Shown here: positions 18,860 through 27,884 of the stretch, one piece after another
Layout of the letters: every line of letters starts with the position of its first letter
Position numbering within the stretch: the first letter of the stretch is position 1
Source: Corynebacterium confusum
GTDB lineage: Bacteria > Actinomycetota > Actinomycetes > Mycobacteriales > Mycobacteriaceae
Reading direction: 5' to 3'
Assembly: GCF_030408715.1 (NCBI RefSeq)
Contig: NZ_CP047202.1
Location: forward strand, 310,001-374,000
Length of the DNA stretch: 64,000 nt
Notes under the pieces: model-generated
The model's input: the letters and a program-made list of their open reading frames with translations, nothing else
The model's database searches: none
What the model was told of the DNA's origin: nothing
Position numbers and translations under genes: made by a program

Positions 18860-19165
18860 TTGAAAGCGCAGAGTAGTAAACCTTCAGATTCGGCGATGTT
18901 GCGTTCTCCCCGGCTTATCGGCTGGGGGCTGGTCGCAGTTGCTTTTGTTGTTGGGTATCTAATGTGGATAGTCGGCCGGACATGGTGGTGGCCATCGGTG
19001 ATCGTCGCCGGAATTGTTTTGCTGGCCATCTGCGCGGTTGATTGTTACTTGGCGTTTAAAACCAAGAAATACGACTTGTACGCGGCGGCGCTACTGGCCG
19101 TTCTGGCACCGGCAGTTGTCATCAGTATCTCGTTTGGATTCTTTTTCTCCGGTCCGCCGAGCTAG
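18860..19165 (+). CDS. Small membrane protein downstream of the phospholipase-like gene
   Basis: Protein of about 101 residues with three predicted membrane helices (about 18-36, 40-63 and 70-95). The start is uncertain: TTG 18860 has GGGGAG 6 bases upstream, while ATG 18896 would start just before the first helix. It follows the phospholipase-like gene by 65 bases on the same strand within the same AT-rich segment, so cotranscription is likely. No known family is recognised. Roles in immunity or secretion for its neighbour are possible but unsupported. Confidence 0.6.
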   Translation: MKAQSSKPSDSAMLRSPRLIGWGLVAVAFVVGYLMWIVGRTWWWPSVIVAGIVLLAICAVDCYLAFKTKKYDLYAAALLAVLAPAVVISISFGFFFSGPPS

Positions 19166-19266
19166 GAACTGAAGCCCAGACTGGAGTTAGAGGTTGGGTT
19201 AGAAGCCAGTAAGGCCTTTGTGCGCCAGGTGTGCTAGGACTGGGTGGAGGCTCGCTCACTGCGGGC

Positions 19267-19309
19267 CCCGGACGAGGGAGCCGTACCCGGGAAGGCGACA
19301 AGACGGCCA
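19267..19309 (+). promoter_or_regulatory. Guanidine-III riboswitch (ykkC-III / mini pseudoknot type)
   Basis: The segment CCGGACGAGG (19268-19277), GCCGTACCCGG (19280-19290) and GACAAGACGGC (19297-19307) reproduces the conserved core of the guanidine-III riboswitch. Two helices can be drawn: CCGG 19268-19271 with CCGG 19287-19290, and GCCGT 19280-19284 with ACGGC 19303-19307, giving the expected compact pseudoknot. It ends 10 bases before the ATG of an SMR-family gene, so ligand binding probably controls access to the ribosome-binding site. Known members of this class switch on guanidinium exporters. Confidence 0.9.
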
Positions 19310-19318
19310 GAAAGAATC

Positions 19319-19633
19319 ATGGCTTGGTTAATTCTTGTTGTCTCCGGTGCTTTTGAAGCGGTGTGGGCGGTGGCGCTCGACCGCTCGGAGGGGTTTAGCA
19401 AACTGGTGCCCACCCTTGTCTTCTTTGTCGCCTGCGCCATTTCCATGGGCGGGCTGGCCTGGGCCCTGAAGACTCTGCCGGTGGGCACCGGCTACGCGGT
19501 CTGGGTAGGCGTGGGCGCTGGGTTGACCGTGGTGTATTCCCTCGTGACGGGGCAAGAGCCCTTCTCCGTGCTGAAACTGCTGTTCCTGGCGATGATAGTC
19601 GGCGGTATCATCGGGCTGAAGGCCGTCAGCTAG
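19319..19633 (+). CDS. gdx: SMR-family exporter, probable guanidinium exporter (Gdx/SugE)
   Basis: Small multidrug resistance protein of 104 residues with four membrane helices. It begins MAWLILVVSGAFEAVWAVAL, containing the essential membrane glutamate (E13) and the VWA context of the SugE/Gdx branch, and continues with SMGGLAWALKTLPVGTGYAVW. Only one SMR gene is present, as in Gdx systems that act as dual-topology homodimers exchanging guanidinium for protons. The guanidine-III riboswitch directly upstream strongly supports guanidinium as substrate. Confidence 0.92.
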   Translation: MAWLILVVSGAFEAVWAVALDRSEGFSKLVPTLVFFVACAISMGGLAWALKTLPVGTGYAVWVGVGAGLTVVYSLVTGQEPFSVLKLLFLAMIVGGIIGLKAVS

Positions 19634-19640
19634 CTGCTGC

Positions 19641-20249
19641 CTAGAGGCCCAGGGAACGTTTGACGTCGCGTTGTACCTGCCCGGGCGAAGGGACGTCGGG
19701 AGCCGGGATATCGGGGGAGGGGAGATCCGGTTCCGGGAGATCGGGCACGCGCGGCTTCGGGAGATCGGGGGCGCGGAGTTTTTCCGGCGGGATGTTGGGG
19801 ATTTTGGGCAGGCCCGGCTCGGAGAAGCTGATCCCGGGGCGCGGTGCTGGCCGGGGCGGGGCGCCGGCCGGTCCGCCGGGCCCGCGCTGGTGGCGTGAGT
19901 GGGGTGCGGCGGGGTTGCCTGGGTGCTGCTTAGTGGAGGAGTCGTCGGGGAGGTCGGGCTCTGTGGGGCCGGTGGGGGTCTCGGCATCGTCGGCCGCGGC
20001 GGCATCGTGAGCGCCGGACAGCTGCGGCGCACGCACCGGGGAGACCTCCCCGTCCAGGGCTGTCGCGTCGGGCGCGGTGGAACTCGAGCCGCTGAGCGCG
20101 GAGGCGGAGCCCGGCGACCAGGGGTGCGGGCTGGAGTCGGACTCCGGTGCGGGGCGGGCTGGTTCCGGCGCGGGTTCGGTGGTCTGGCAGGCGGAAAGGC
20201 AAAGGGTAGCGGCAATGGCAAAGGCGGCTGGGCGGTAGCGCGGCAGCAT
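19641..20249 (-). CDS. Proline-rich lipoprotein
   Basis: Protein of 202 residues with a lipoprotein signal peptide ending in the lipobox LSAC (cysteine at about residue 20). The mature part is dominated by Pro, Ala, Ser and Asp. Near the C terminus is a quasi-periodic stretch with PDLPKP, PDLPEP, PDIPAP and PDVPSP. A GGGGGG ribosome-binding site lies 9 bases before ATG 20249. It is convergent with the exporter gene. Probably a cell-envelope anchored protein; function unknown. Confidence 0.75.
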   Translation of the reverse strand: MLPRYRPAAFAIAATLCLSACQTTEPAPEPARPAPESDSSPHPWSPGSASALSGSSSTAPDATALDGEVSPVRAPQLSGAHDAAAADDAETPTGPTEPDLPDDSSTKQHPGNPAAPHSRHQRGPGGPAGAPPRPAPRPGISFSEPGLPKIPNIPPEKLRAPDLPKPRVPDLPEPDLPSPDIPAPDVPSPGQVQRDVKRSLGL

Positions 20250-20472
20250 GAAAGATTCCCCCCGAATGTTTCTCGATAGCTTCGTGTGCGTAGTCGGTGA
20301 TTCAGTGCGTTGGCTGAGCGTGCTGTGTGCGTGTGTTTTCCCCGAGCAGGTGGCCGGTCCGGGCCACCTAGTTCGCTCCAGCCGCCACCCTAGCGCAGGG
20401 CAGCGGAGCACGCAGGGCGGGTGCGGGCGGCTACAACTTTTGTATAGCGCGAAAACCCGTAGAATGTGGGCT

Positions 20473-21789
20473 ATGCCTACTTCTAGCGCCATGACAACGT
20501 CCAAGTCCGCCGATCTTTTCGCACGAGCGGAGAAAGTGATCCCCGGCGGGGTGGATTCCCCGGTTCGGGCGTACGGTTCCGTCGGCGGGCAGGCCCGCGC
20601 TATTGCGCAGGGCAAGGGCTCGCAGCTGTGGGACGTGGACGGTAACACCTACGTGGACCTGGTCAGCTCCTACGGGCCGATGATCCACGGCAACGCGCAC
20701 CCGAAGATCGTAGAAGCCGTGCAGTACGCGGTGGAAAAGGGCCTGAGCTTCGGCGCGACCGCTGAGGCCGAGGTGCAGCTGGCCGAGACCATCGTGGGCC
20801 GCACTGCCGTCGACAAGGTGCGCCTGGTCAACTCCGGCACGGAGGCCACCATGTCCGCGGTGCGCCTGGCCCGCGGTTTCACCGGCCGCCCGAAGGTCCT
20901 AAAGTTCGAGGGGTGCTACCACGGCCACGTGGACGCCCTGCTGGCCGCGGCCGGCTCCGGCGTGGCGACGCTGGGGCTGCCCGATAGCCCGGGCGTGACC
21001 GGCGCGCAGGCCCAGGACACCATCGTCGTGCCCTACAACGACCTGGAGGCCGTCCGTCAGGCCTTCGCCGAGAACCCCGGCCAGATCGCCTGCATCATCG
21101 CCGAGGCCGCGGCCGGCAACATGGGCACCGTCACCCCGGACGAGGGCTACAACGCCGCGCTCAAGGAGATCGCGCACGCCGACGGCGCGCTGCTCATCCT
21201 GGACGAGGTCATGACGGGCTTCCGCACCTCCCATCAGGGCTGGTACGGCGTCGACCACGTCGCCGGCGACCTGGTGACCTTCGGCAAGGTGGTCTCCGGC
21301 GGGCTGCCCGCCGCAGCCTTTGGTGGCCGTGCCGACGTGATGGACTACCTCGCCCCGGTCGGGCCGGTCTACCAGGCCGGCACACTGTCCGGTAACCCGG
21401 TGGCCATGGCCGCGGGCCTGGCCTCCCTGGAGCTGGCGGACGAGGAGCTCTACCCGCGCCTGCAGCAGCAGGCCGACCGCCTGGAAAAGCTCATCCACCG
21501 CGCCCTGGAGCGCGAGGGTGTGGCCCACCACGTCCAGCGCGCCGAGTCGATGCTCTCCATCCGCTTCGCCGAGGGCGAGGGCCGCAACTTCGCCGACATG
21601 CAGGCGGCCGAGACCTGGCGTTTCACCCCCTTCTTCCACGCCCTGCTGGAAGGCGGCGTCATGGTTCCGCCGAGCGCTTTCGAGACCTGGTTTGTATCTG
21701 ACGCGCTTAGCGACAATGATTTCGAGAGGATTGAAAACGCACTTGCCACGGCAGCGAAGGCCGCTGCCGCCGCAACAAAGGAGAACTAG
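20473..21789 (+). CDS. hemL: Glutamate-1-semialdehyde 2,1-aminomutase
   Basis: PLP enzyme of 438 residues making 5-aminolevulinate from glutamate-1-semialdehyde, the second heme step. It shows [16 protein letters not shown] at the N terminus, [27 protein letters not shown], and the PLP lysine in [21 protein letters not shown] 20473 lies 7 bases after TAGAAT (20460-20465), a clear leaderless arrangement. Its stop overlaps the next gene by one base. Confidence 0.97.
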   Translation: MPTSSAMTTSKSADLFARAEKVIPGGVDSPVRAYGSVGGQARAIAQGKGSQLWDVDGNTYVDLVSSYGPMIHGNAHPKIVEAVQYAVEKGLSFGATAEAEVQLAETIVGRTAVDKVRLVNSGTEATMSAVRLARGFTGRPKVLKFEGCYHGHVDALLAAAGSGVATLGLPDSPGVTGAQAQDTIVVPYNDLEAVRQAFAENPGQIACIIAEAAAGNMGTVTPDEGYNAALKEIAHADGALLILDEVMTGFRTSHQGWYGVDHVAGDLVTFGKVVSGGLPAAAFGGRADVMDYLAPVGPVYQAGTLSGNPVAMAAGLASLELADEELYPRLQQQADRLEKLIHRALEREGVAHHVQRAESMLSIRFAEGEGRNFADMQAAETWRFTPFFHALLEGGVMVPPSAFETWFVSDALSDNDFERIENALATAAKAAAAATKEN

Positions 21790-22397
21790 TGACTGCCACC
21801 ATCGTCCACCTGGTCCGCCACGGCGAGGTCTACAACCCGGGCAAGATCCTCTACGGCCGGATCCCGGGCTACCACCTGTCGTCCCGCGGGCACTCCATGG
21901 CGGCGCGCACGGCCGAGGTTTTCCGCGGCCACGACGTGACCTACCTGGCGGCCTCGCCGCTGCAGCGCACCCAGGAAACCGCCCAGCCCATCTCCAAGGT
22001 CACCGGCTTGGACGTGGAGCTGGACAAGACCATCATCGAGTCCGGTAACCGCTTCGAGGGTTTGCGGACCAAGGGGCTGCGCTCCCAGCTGTGGAACCCG
22101 CGCCGCTGGCCGCTGATGCGCAACCCGCTGGAGCCGTCCTGGGGCGAGCCTTTCACCCAGATCGCAGACCGGATGATGAACGCGGTCGAGCGCGCCCGCG
22201 ATAAGGCCGCTGGCCACGAGGCGGTGCTGGTCTCCCACCAGCTGCCCATCGTGATGGTCCAGCGCACCGTGCTGGGCCTGCGCCTGCCGCACGCCCCGTG
22301 GGCGCGGGAATGCGATCTGGCGTCCGTGACCTCCCTGGTCTTCCAGGACGATGAGATCACTGATATCTATTACTCGTCCCCGGCCCACCAGATCTAG
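21789..22397 (+). CDS. Histidine phosphatase family protein
   Basis: Protein of 202 residues in the phosphoglycerate mutase/acid phosphatase superfamily. The phosphohistidine motif is VHLVRHGEVYNP at residue 5 onward, and the second catalytic histidine lies in AVLVSHQLPIVM. It starts with GTG overlapping the hemL stop by one base, after AAGGAGAA as ribosome-binding site, so it is translated with hemL. Substrate unknown; linkage to hemL and the cytochrome c genes is conserved in corynebacteria. Confidence 0.9.
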   Translation: MTATIVHLVRHGEVYNPGKILYGRIPGYHLSSRGHSMAARTAEVFRGHDVTYLAASPLQRTQETAQPISKVTGLDVELDKTIIESGNRFEGLRTKGLRSQLWNPRRWPLMRNPLEPSWGEPFTQIADRMMNAVERARDKAAGHEAVLVSHQLPIVMVQRTVLGLRLPHAPWARECDLASVTSLVFQDDEITDIYYSSPAHQI

Positions 22398-22476
22398 CCT
22401 TCTGGCCTCGTCTTTAAGTTCTTTAGCCGCCCGATTATTAATTCAACGGTCTATTTTCCCGGCCTAGATTTTTCAG

Positions 22477-23091
22477 GTGTATATGTCTTCCAAGTTTGTT
22501 GCCGCCGCTGCCGCGCTGACCGCGGCGGCGCTGACCCTGTCCGCCTGCCAGCAGTCGGAGGAAAACTCCAAGAACGCCGTCGCCACGGGGGAGACCTTCG
22601 AGTTCATCACCCCGGGCGGGCAGACGGAGATCCGCTACGCGCCTGAGGAGCGCAAGCCGCTGCAAGAGTTCAGCGGCGAGGACCTGATGAACGAGGGGGA
22701 GACCATCTCCCTGTCGGACTTCGACGATCAGATCGTGGTGCTCAACTCCTGGGGCCAGTGGTGCGCGCCGTGCCGCTCCGAGTCGGACGACCTACAGCGG
22801 GTGCACGAAAAGCTCCAGGAAGACAAGGCCGGCACCGTCTTCGGCATCAACGTGCGCGACTATAACCCGCAGATTTCGCGCGACTTCAAGAAAGACAACG
22901 GCCTGGAGTACCCATCCATCTATGACCCGCCGTTCAAGACGGCGGCGGCGCTGGGCGGCGTGCCCACCGCGGTCGTGCCCACCACCATCGTGCTGGACAA
23001 GCAGCACCGCCCGGCCGCCGTCTTCCTGCGCGAGATCACGGACCAAGACCTGCTGGAGGTCGTCGAGGAACTAGAGCAGGAGTCCGCCTAG
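22477..23091 (+). CDS. TlpA/ResA-like thioredoxin lipoprotein
   Basis: Protein of 204 residues. The signal peptide ends in lipobox LSAC, so the mature protein is anchored outside the membrane. The thioredoxin fold carries redox motif WCAPC in NSWGQWCAPCRSESDD, and cis-proline region AVVPTTIVLD. It probably delivers reductant to apocytochrome c, working with CcdA encoded 3 bases downstream. GTG 22477 is 6 bases after TAGATT (22465-22470), a leaderless pattern; ATG 22483 is an alternative start. Confidence 0.92.
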   Translation: MYMSSKFVAAAAALTAAALTLSACQQSEENSKNAVATGETFEFITPGGQTEIRYAPEERKPLQEFSGEDLMNEGETISLSDFDDQIVVLNSWGQWCAPCRSESDDLQRVHEKLQEDKAGTVFGINVRDYNPQISRDFKKDNGLEYPSIYDPPFKTAAALGGVPTAVVPTTIVLDKQHRPAAVFLREITDQDLLEVVEELEQESA

Positions 23092-23094
23092 CGT

Positions 23095-23913
23095 ATGGAC
23101 GCACAGCTAATTGTGGCCCAGTCGGGGCTGGGGCAGACGTTTGCGGACACCGCCGTGGCCGGTCCCCTCCTGTTAGGGATCATCGCCGCGGCTGCTGCCG
23201 GCCTGGTCTCTTTCGCCTCCCCGTGCGTGATCCCGCTGGTGCCCGGTTATATCTCCTACCTGGCCAGCGTGGTCGGCGGGGAGGTGACTTACGACGCGGA
23301 GTACGGCGCCCGCGTGGGCAAGCGCCGCCAGTGGGCGGTAGTCGGCGCGGCGCTGCTGTTTATCCTCGGCTTCACCGTGGTATTCGTGCTGGCGACGGTC
23401 TCCGTCTTCGGCGCGATCTCCGTGCTGACCTTAAACGCTGACACGCTCATGCGTATTGGCGGCGTGGTCACCATCCTCATGGGCGTGGTCTTTATGGGCC
23501 TGGTGCCCGCGCTGCAAAAAGACACCCGCTTGTCGCCCAAGCGCTGGACCACCTGGCTGGGCGCACCGCTGTTGGGCGGTGTTTTCGCCCTGGGCTGGAC
23601 CCCGTGCCTGGGGCCGACCCTGGCCGCCATCATCTCCGTGTCCGCGGGCACCGAGGGGATGACGGCGCTGCGCGGCACCATCCTCATCATTGGCTACTGC
23701 CTCGGCCTGGGGCTGCCCTTCCTGCTCGTGGCGCTGGGCTCGGCCCGGGCCATGCGCACGATTTCCTGGCTGGGCAAGCACTCGCGTACCGTGCAGGTAA
23801 TCGGTGGCGTGGCCATGATCCTGGTGGGCCTGGCACTGCTGACGGGCCTCTGGGGAGAATTCATCAACTGGATCCGGCAGTGGACCGTGGAATACGGCGC
23901 GACCCTCATTTAG
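23095..23913 (+). CDS. ccdA: Cytochrome c biogenesis protein CcdA
   Basis: DsbD/CcdA-type membrane protein of 272 residues with six helices. The two reactive cysteines lie in [17 protein letters not shown] and [12 protein letters not shown]. It passes electrons from cytoplasmic thioredoxin to external thioredoxin-like proteins such as the one encoded just upstream. The two genes are separated by 3 bases and resB follows after 13. Confidence 0.95.
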   Translation: MDAQLIVAQSGLGQTFADTAVAGPLLLGIIAAAAAGLVSFASPCVIPLVPGYISYLASVVGGEVTYDAEYGARVGKRRQWAVVGAALLFILGFTVVFVLATVSVFGAISVLTLNADTLMRIGGVVTILMGVVFMGLVPALQKDTRLSPKRWTTWLGAPLLGGVFALGWTPCLGPTLAAIISVSAGTEGMTALRGTILIIGYCLGLGLPFLLVALGSARAMRTISWLGKHSRTVQVIGGVAMILVGLALLTGLWGEFINWIRQWTVEYGATLI

Positions 23914-23926
23914 TTAAGGAGCATTC

Positions 23927-25576
23927 GTGAAGCAGATCGGCACCTGGCTCAAGCGGGGCTGGAACTGGCTGACCAGTATGCGCACCGCCTTGGCACTGCT
24001 GTTTTTGCTGGCGGTCGCCGCGATCCCCGGCTCCTTGCTGCCGCAGCGCGACCTCAACGAGGCCAATGTCAACGAGTTCATCGAGACCAACGGCACCATC
24101 GCCGAGATCTACGACAAGCTGCAGCTTTTCGACGTCTTCTCCTCCACGTGGTTCATCGCCATCTTCGTGCTGCTGACCATCTCGCTCATCGGCTGCATCC
24201 TGCCGCGCTCGTGGGATCACTACAAGGCGTGGAAGACCCAGCCGACCCGCGCGCCCAAGTTCCTGACCCGCATGCCGCTGCACTCCGAAGGCACCTCGGA
24301 GCGCGGCATCGAGGAGCTCAGCGACAAGACGCAGGCGATGTTCAAGCGCTGGCGCGTGGCCCGCTACGAGCCGGGCGAGGATCGTGCCGGGGCGCTGTCC
24401 TTTTCAGCCGAGCGCGGCTACTCCCGCGAGCTGGCCAACCTGATTTTCCACGTCGCCCTGGTGGCCATGCTGGTCACCATCGCCGTGGGCCGCATGGTCT
24501 ACTACGAGGGACAGGTCATCGTGGTCACCGAGTCCGGCAAGCACGTTTCTGCCTCCGATGCCGAGCAGTCCACCGAGTTCTGCAACACCTCGACGTCGAA
24601 CTACGACTCCTTCCGCGCCGGCCCGCTCTTCGACGGCACGGGCCTGCACCCCTTCTGCCTGGTCGCGCATGATTTTACCGCGGACTACCTGCCGAACGGG
24701 CAGGCGGAGATGTTCACCTCGAACGTCTCCTACGCCGAGGGCGAGGACATCTACGCCAGCGAAGAGGCCTGGGACGACTACGAGCTCAAGGTCAACCACC
24801 CGCTGCGCCTGGCCAATAACCGCGTCTACCTGCAGGGCCACGGCTTCGCGCCCACCGTGACGGTGGAGTGGCCGGACGGGGAAAAACGCACGCAGACCAT
24901 GCAGTTCCGCCCGGACGATCTGACCAACTTCCTGTCCTCGGGCGCCATGCGCTTCGACCCGCCGGCCGGTATGTACCCGGACCTCTACGAGCGCCGCCAG
25001 AACCAGCTGGCTATCCAGGGCCTGTTCGCGCCGACGGCCAGCTGGTCCGGCGAGAACGGCGAGCTGCTGTCCTCGTCCTTCCCGTCCATGATGGACCCGG
25101 CGCTGGCCATCGACATCTACCGCGGCGACGCGGGCCTGGACACCGGCACGGCGCAGTCCATCTTCTCCCTAGACTCGACGCTGATGCATTCGGGCGCGCT
25201 GCAGAAGCTGGAGCGCGTCAACCTGGGGATGGGCGAGTCGGTCACGCTCGACGACGGCACCAAGGTCACCTTCGACGGCGCCAACGAGTTTGCCAACTAC
25301 CAGGTCTCCTACGACCCGATGCAGTTCTGGGTGCTCGTCTCCGCACTGGTCATGCTGGCCTCCCTCGTCGGCTCGCTGGTCATCAAGCGCCGCCGCGTGT
25401 GGGTGCGCCTGCGGCCGAACGCCGACGGCACCACCGCCATTGAGATGGCGGGCCTGTCGCGCACGGACCGGGCCGGCTGGTCGGAAGAGTTCCACGTGCT
25501 CTACCGTGAGCTGCTGGAGCTGCCCGATCCGGAGGAGACGGAAGAGGACGAGCTCTTCGATTACGAAGACAAATAA
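23927..25576 (+). CDS. resB: Cytochrome c biogenesis protein ResB (CcsB-type)
   Basis: System II cytochrome c maturation protein of 549 residues. Three hydrophobic segments lie in the first 190 residues, a large external domain follows (about 200-460), and a last membrane helix near 462-485 precedes an acidic tail. The opening TSMRTALALLFLLAVAAIPGSLLPQ is typical. With CcsA it forms the heme delivery and ligation complex. GTG start with TTAAGGAG upstream. Confidence 0.94.
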   Translation: MKQIGTWLKRGWNWLTSMRTALALLFLLAVAAIPGSLLPQRDLNEANVNEFIETNGTIAEIYDKLQLFDVFSSTWFIAIFVLLTISLIGCILPRSWDHYKAWKTQPTRAPKFLTRMPLHSEGTSERGIEELSDKTQAMFKRWRVARYEPGEDRAGALSFSAERGYSRELANLIFHVALVAMLVTIAVGRMVYYEGQVIVVTESGKHVSASDAEQSTEFCNTSTSNYDSFRAGPLFDGTGLHPFCLVAHDFTADYLPNGQAEMFTSNVSYAEGEDIYASEEAWDDYELKVNHPLRLANNRVYLQGHGFAPTVTVEWPDGEKRTQTMQFRPDDLTNFLSSGAMRFDPPAGMYPDLYERRQNQLAIQGLFAPTASWSGENGELLSSSFPSMMDPALAIDIYRGDAGLDTGTAQSIFSLDSTLMHSGALQKLERVNLGMGESVTLDDGTKVTFDGANEFANYQVSYDPMQFWVLVSALVMLASLVGSLVIKRRRVWVRLRPNADGTTAIEMAGLSRTDRAGWSEEFHVLYRELLELPDPEETEEDELFDYEDK

Positions 25577-25656
25577 TCCTGTCCATCTAAAGTTGAATTC
25601 CCGTGTTGGCCAGGGGTAGTCTAATCTGCGAACGCAATCTGTCAGAGTAGGTGTGT

Positions 25657-26694
25657 ATGCCGGTCGATCAGAACCTGTCGAACTTTTCGGACATCGCGGT
25701 ACAGACCGCGTTTGTCATCTATATCGTCGCCCTTTTCATGTCCCTGATGTACTACGGGCGCATGAAGAGCCTCCTGGAGACCCGCCGCGCGGCCCAGGAA
25801 GAAAAGGCGAAGGGCCGCAAGGAAAACAAGGAGCTCGCCGCAGTAGGCGCCGGGTCTAGCGACGTCACCGCCACCCCCGTTGGGGCGTCGGGCGCAGAGC
25901 CGGCCCCGACCGCGGACGAGGTCGCGCACCGTGAGCGCCGCGCCGACAAGATTGGCAACATGACCCAGTCGCTCATCTGGGTGGCCGTGGTCCTGCACCT
26001 GGTAGCGATTGTCCTGCGCGGCCTGGCCACCGGCCGTTTCCCGTTCGGCAACCTCTACGAATACGTCCTGATGGTCACCGCCGGAACCATGGTGGTCGCC
26101 GCGATTTCCCTGCAGCGCAAGCAGTGGCGCCCGCTGTGGCCGTGGCTGCTGACCCCGATGTTGGCCCTGCTGTTCTACGGTTCCACCAAGCTGTACGTGG
26201 AGTCCGCCCCGGTCGTCCCGGCGCTGCAGTCGCACTGGGTGCCCATCCACGTCACCACGGTCTCCGTGGGCGCGTCCATCGGTATTGTCTCTGGCATCGC
26301 CTCGATTTTGTACCTGCTGCGCCGCGCGCAGCCCAAGGGCCAGGAGCATGGCTTCCTGGGCACCATCACGATGATTTTGCCCTCGGCGAAGAAGCTGGAC
26401 CAGCTGGCCTACCGCCTGGCGGTTATCACCCTGCCCACTCTGGGCTTAGGTATTGTCCTGGGCGCTATCTGGGCGGAGTCCGCCTGGGGTCGTTTCTGGG
26501 GCTGGGACCCGAAGGAGGCCGTCTCCTTTGCCACCTGGATTCTCTACGCGGCCTACCTGCACATGCGCGCGACCCCCTCGGCCCGCAAGTACGCCCCCTG
26601 GGTCAACATCCTGGCGCTGGCCACCATGATCTTCAACCTGTTCTTCATTAACATGGTGGTCTCCGGCCTGCACTCCTACGCGGGCCTGAACTAG
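25657..26694 (+). CDS. ccsA: Cytochrome c biogenesis protein CcsA (ResC-type)
   Basis: Heme-handling membrane protein of about 345 residues. The tryptophan-rich heme motif WGRFWGWDPKEAVSF is complete and lies before the last helices. Histidines in helices around SHWVPIHVTT and HMRATP are candidate heme ligands. An N-terminal helix precedes a 60-residue cytoplasmic linker. Together with ResB, CcdA and the TlpA-like protein it forms a complete System II operon. Confidence 0.95.
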   Translation: MPVDQNLSNFSDIAVQTAFVIYIVALFMSLMYYGRMKSLLETRRAAQEEKAKGRKENKELAAVGAGSSDVTATPVGASGAEPAPTADEVAHRERRADKIGNMTQSLIWVAVVLHLVAIVLRGLATGRFPFGNLYEYVLMVTAGTMVVAAISLQRKQWRPLWPWLLTPMLALLFYGSTKLYVESAPVVPALQSHWVPIHVTTVSVGASIGIVSGIASILYLLRRAQPKGQEHGFLGTITMILPSAKKLDQLAYRLAVITLPTLGLGIVLGAIWAESAWGRFWGWDPKEAVSFATWILYAAYLHMRATPSARKYAPWVNILALATMIFNLFFINMVVSGLHSYAGLN

Positions 26695-26750
26695 CCACGA
26701 GCTTCCCACTAGCTCACTACTGCCGCGATTGGTGGCGGGAGGTCTACTGA

Positions 26751-27005
26751 ATGGAAAACCGCACTCGTAACAAGCCCGGCAAGCCGGCTGGGGACAACCC
26801 GCAGCTGCTGCACTTGGGCGACTACCTGGCCCGGTGCCGCCGGGAGCGCGGCATCCTGCAGCAAAAGCTCGCTGAGGACGCGGGCGTGTCCCGCTCGACG
26901 CTGCACACCATCGAGCACGGCGGCACGGGCGTGCGGTGGGAAAAGGTTGCGGCCGTGGCCCAAGCGCTGGGCCTGGAGCTCACGTTTAAAGACCAGTCCG
27001 AGTAG
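26751..27005 (+). CDS. XRE-family helix-turn-helix regulator
   Basis: Protein of 84 residues with a single Cro/CI-type domain (about 23-78): LGDYLARCRRERGILQQKLAEDAG, recognition helix SRSTLHTIEHG, then WEKVAAVAQALGL. There is no effector domain. It follows ccsA by 56 bases. Target genes unknown. Confidence 0.85.
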   Translation: MENRTRNKPGKPAGDNPQLLHLGDYLARCRRERGILQQKLAEDAGVSRSTLHTIEHGGTGVRWEKVAAVAQALGLELTFKDQSE

Positions 27006-27020
27006 GCCGGGCCCACAGGC

Positions 27021-27070
27021 CCGCGGGGCTTAGGCCTCGTCCTGCCCGCGGGGCTTAGGCCTCGTCCTGC
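27021..27070 (+). repeat. 25-bp perfect tandem duplication
   Basis: A 25-base unit occupies 27021-27045 and is repeated exactly at 27046-27070. On the minus strand each copy carries the last four codons (Gln-Asp-Glu-Ala) and stop of the neighbouring small membrane-protein gene, so the second stop is an untranslated copy. Confidence 0.9.
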
Positions 27071-27333
27071 GGGGGCTGCTGCCGGCGCTGGCGTTCCTGC
27101 TGGCGGCGCTGCTCGGCCTCACGCGCCTCCCGCGCGCGGCGTTCCTTGAAGCGCTGCTTTTCAATGTTCCACAGGAACTCTTCGTCATCATCCGGGCCCT
27201 TGATCTGCTTGGGGCTTGGGGCGCGGTTATCCGCTTGGATTTCGGTCCGCTTGCCCCACGTGCCGGGGCCGAAGGCCTTCCAGACTAGGATGACGGCGGC
27301 AACGATGAGGAGGAGAAGGATGAGGCGTCCCAT
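27055..27333 (-). CDS. Small membrane-anchored protein with basic coiled tail
   Basis: Protein of 92 residues from ATG 27333. One N-terminal helix (LILLLLIVAAVILVWKAF) anchors a cytoplasmic part with DDDEEFLWNIEKQRFKER and a Gln/Arg-rich tail likely to be helical. ATG 27333 is chosen because TACTAT ends 7 bases upstream, the leaderless pattern; ATG 27342 lies inside that box. The last four codons and stop lie in a 25-bp tandem duplication. Function unknown. Confidence 0.72.
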   Translation of the reverse strand: MGRLILLLLIVAAVILVWKAFGPGTWGKRTEIQADNRAPSPKQIKGPDDDEEFLWNIEKQRFKERRAREAREAEQRRQQERQRRQQPPQDEA

Positions 27334-27386
27334 GCCCTCCATAGTACTTACCCGAAAATTAACCGACTAGCTTAGGCGAAGGTAAA

Positions 27387-27884
27387 ATGTCTGACGTGTC
27401 AGCCCACGATAACGAAGCCCAGAACCGCCCCGCGGCGGTCCCGGAATCGACCCCCAAGTCGGCCCCGGCTCACGATGCCGCCCCGGCAACCCCGGCCGGC
27501 GATGCCCGGCCCGCCGGCCAGGCGGGTGCAGCGCAGCCTGCCGATGCGGTCACTGCCGCCGCGGGGGAGCGGGGCGAGCACGAGCCGCCCAAGCCCGACC
27601 CGGAGCTGCGCTCTGCCTCGCGCAAGGCGATGGCCAAGTACGGCCTGGCCCGCCTGGTTCTCTTCCTGGTCCTGACGGCGGTCATCCAGGGCCTAGCCAT
27701 GCTCATCGGCGCCCCGGTGCCTCTTATCTTCTCCGCGCTGTTGGCCTTGTTCCTGGCGCTGCCGCTGTCGATGCTCATCTTCACCAAGTGGCGGCTCGAA
27801 GCCACGAACTCGCTGGCCGAGTACTCCCGCCAGCGCAAGGCCCACAAGGCCTGGGTCCAGCGCGAGCTAGCCGGCCGTAACTAG
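27387..27884 (+). CDS. DUF4229 membrane protein
   Basis: Protein of 165 residues. Residues 1-75 are a low-complexity Ala/Pro-rich segment. The remaining part matches the actinobacterial DUF4229 layout: AMAKYGLARLVLFLVLTAVIQ, a second helix over PLIFSALLALFLALPLSMLIF, then the basic tail YSRQRKAHKAWVQREL. Its end overlaps the convergent AEC permease gene by 4 bases. Function unknown. Confidence 0.82.
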   Translation: MSDVSAHDNEAQNRPAAVPESTPKSAPAHDAAPATPAGDARPAGQAGAAQPADAVTAAAGERGEHEPPKPDPELRSASRKAMAKYGLARLVLFLVLTAVIQGLAMLIGAPVPLIFSALLALFLALPLSMLIFTKWRLEATNSLAEYSRQRKAHKAWVQRELAGRN

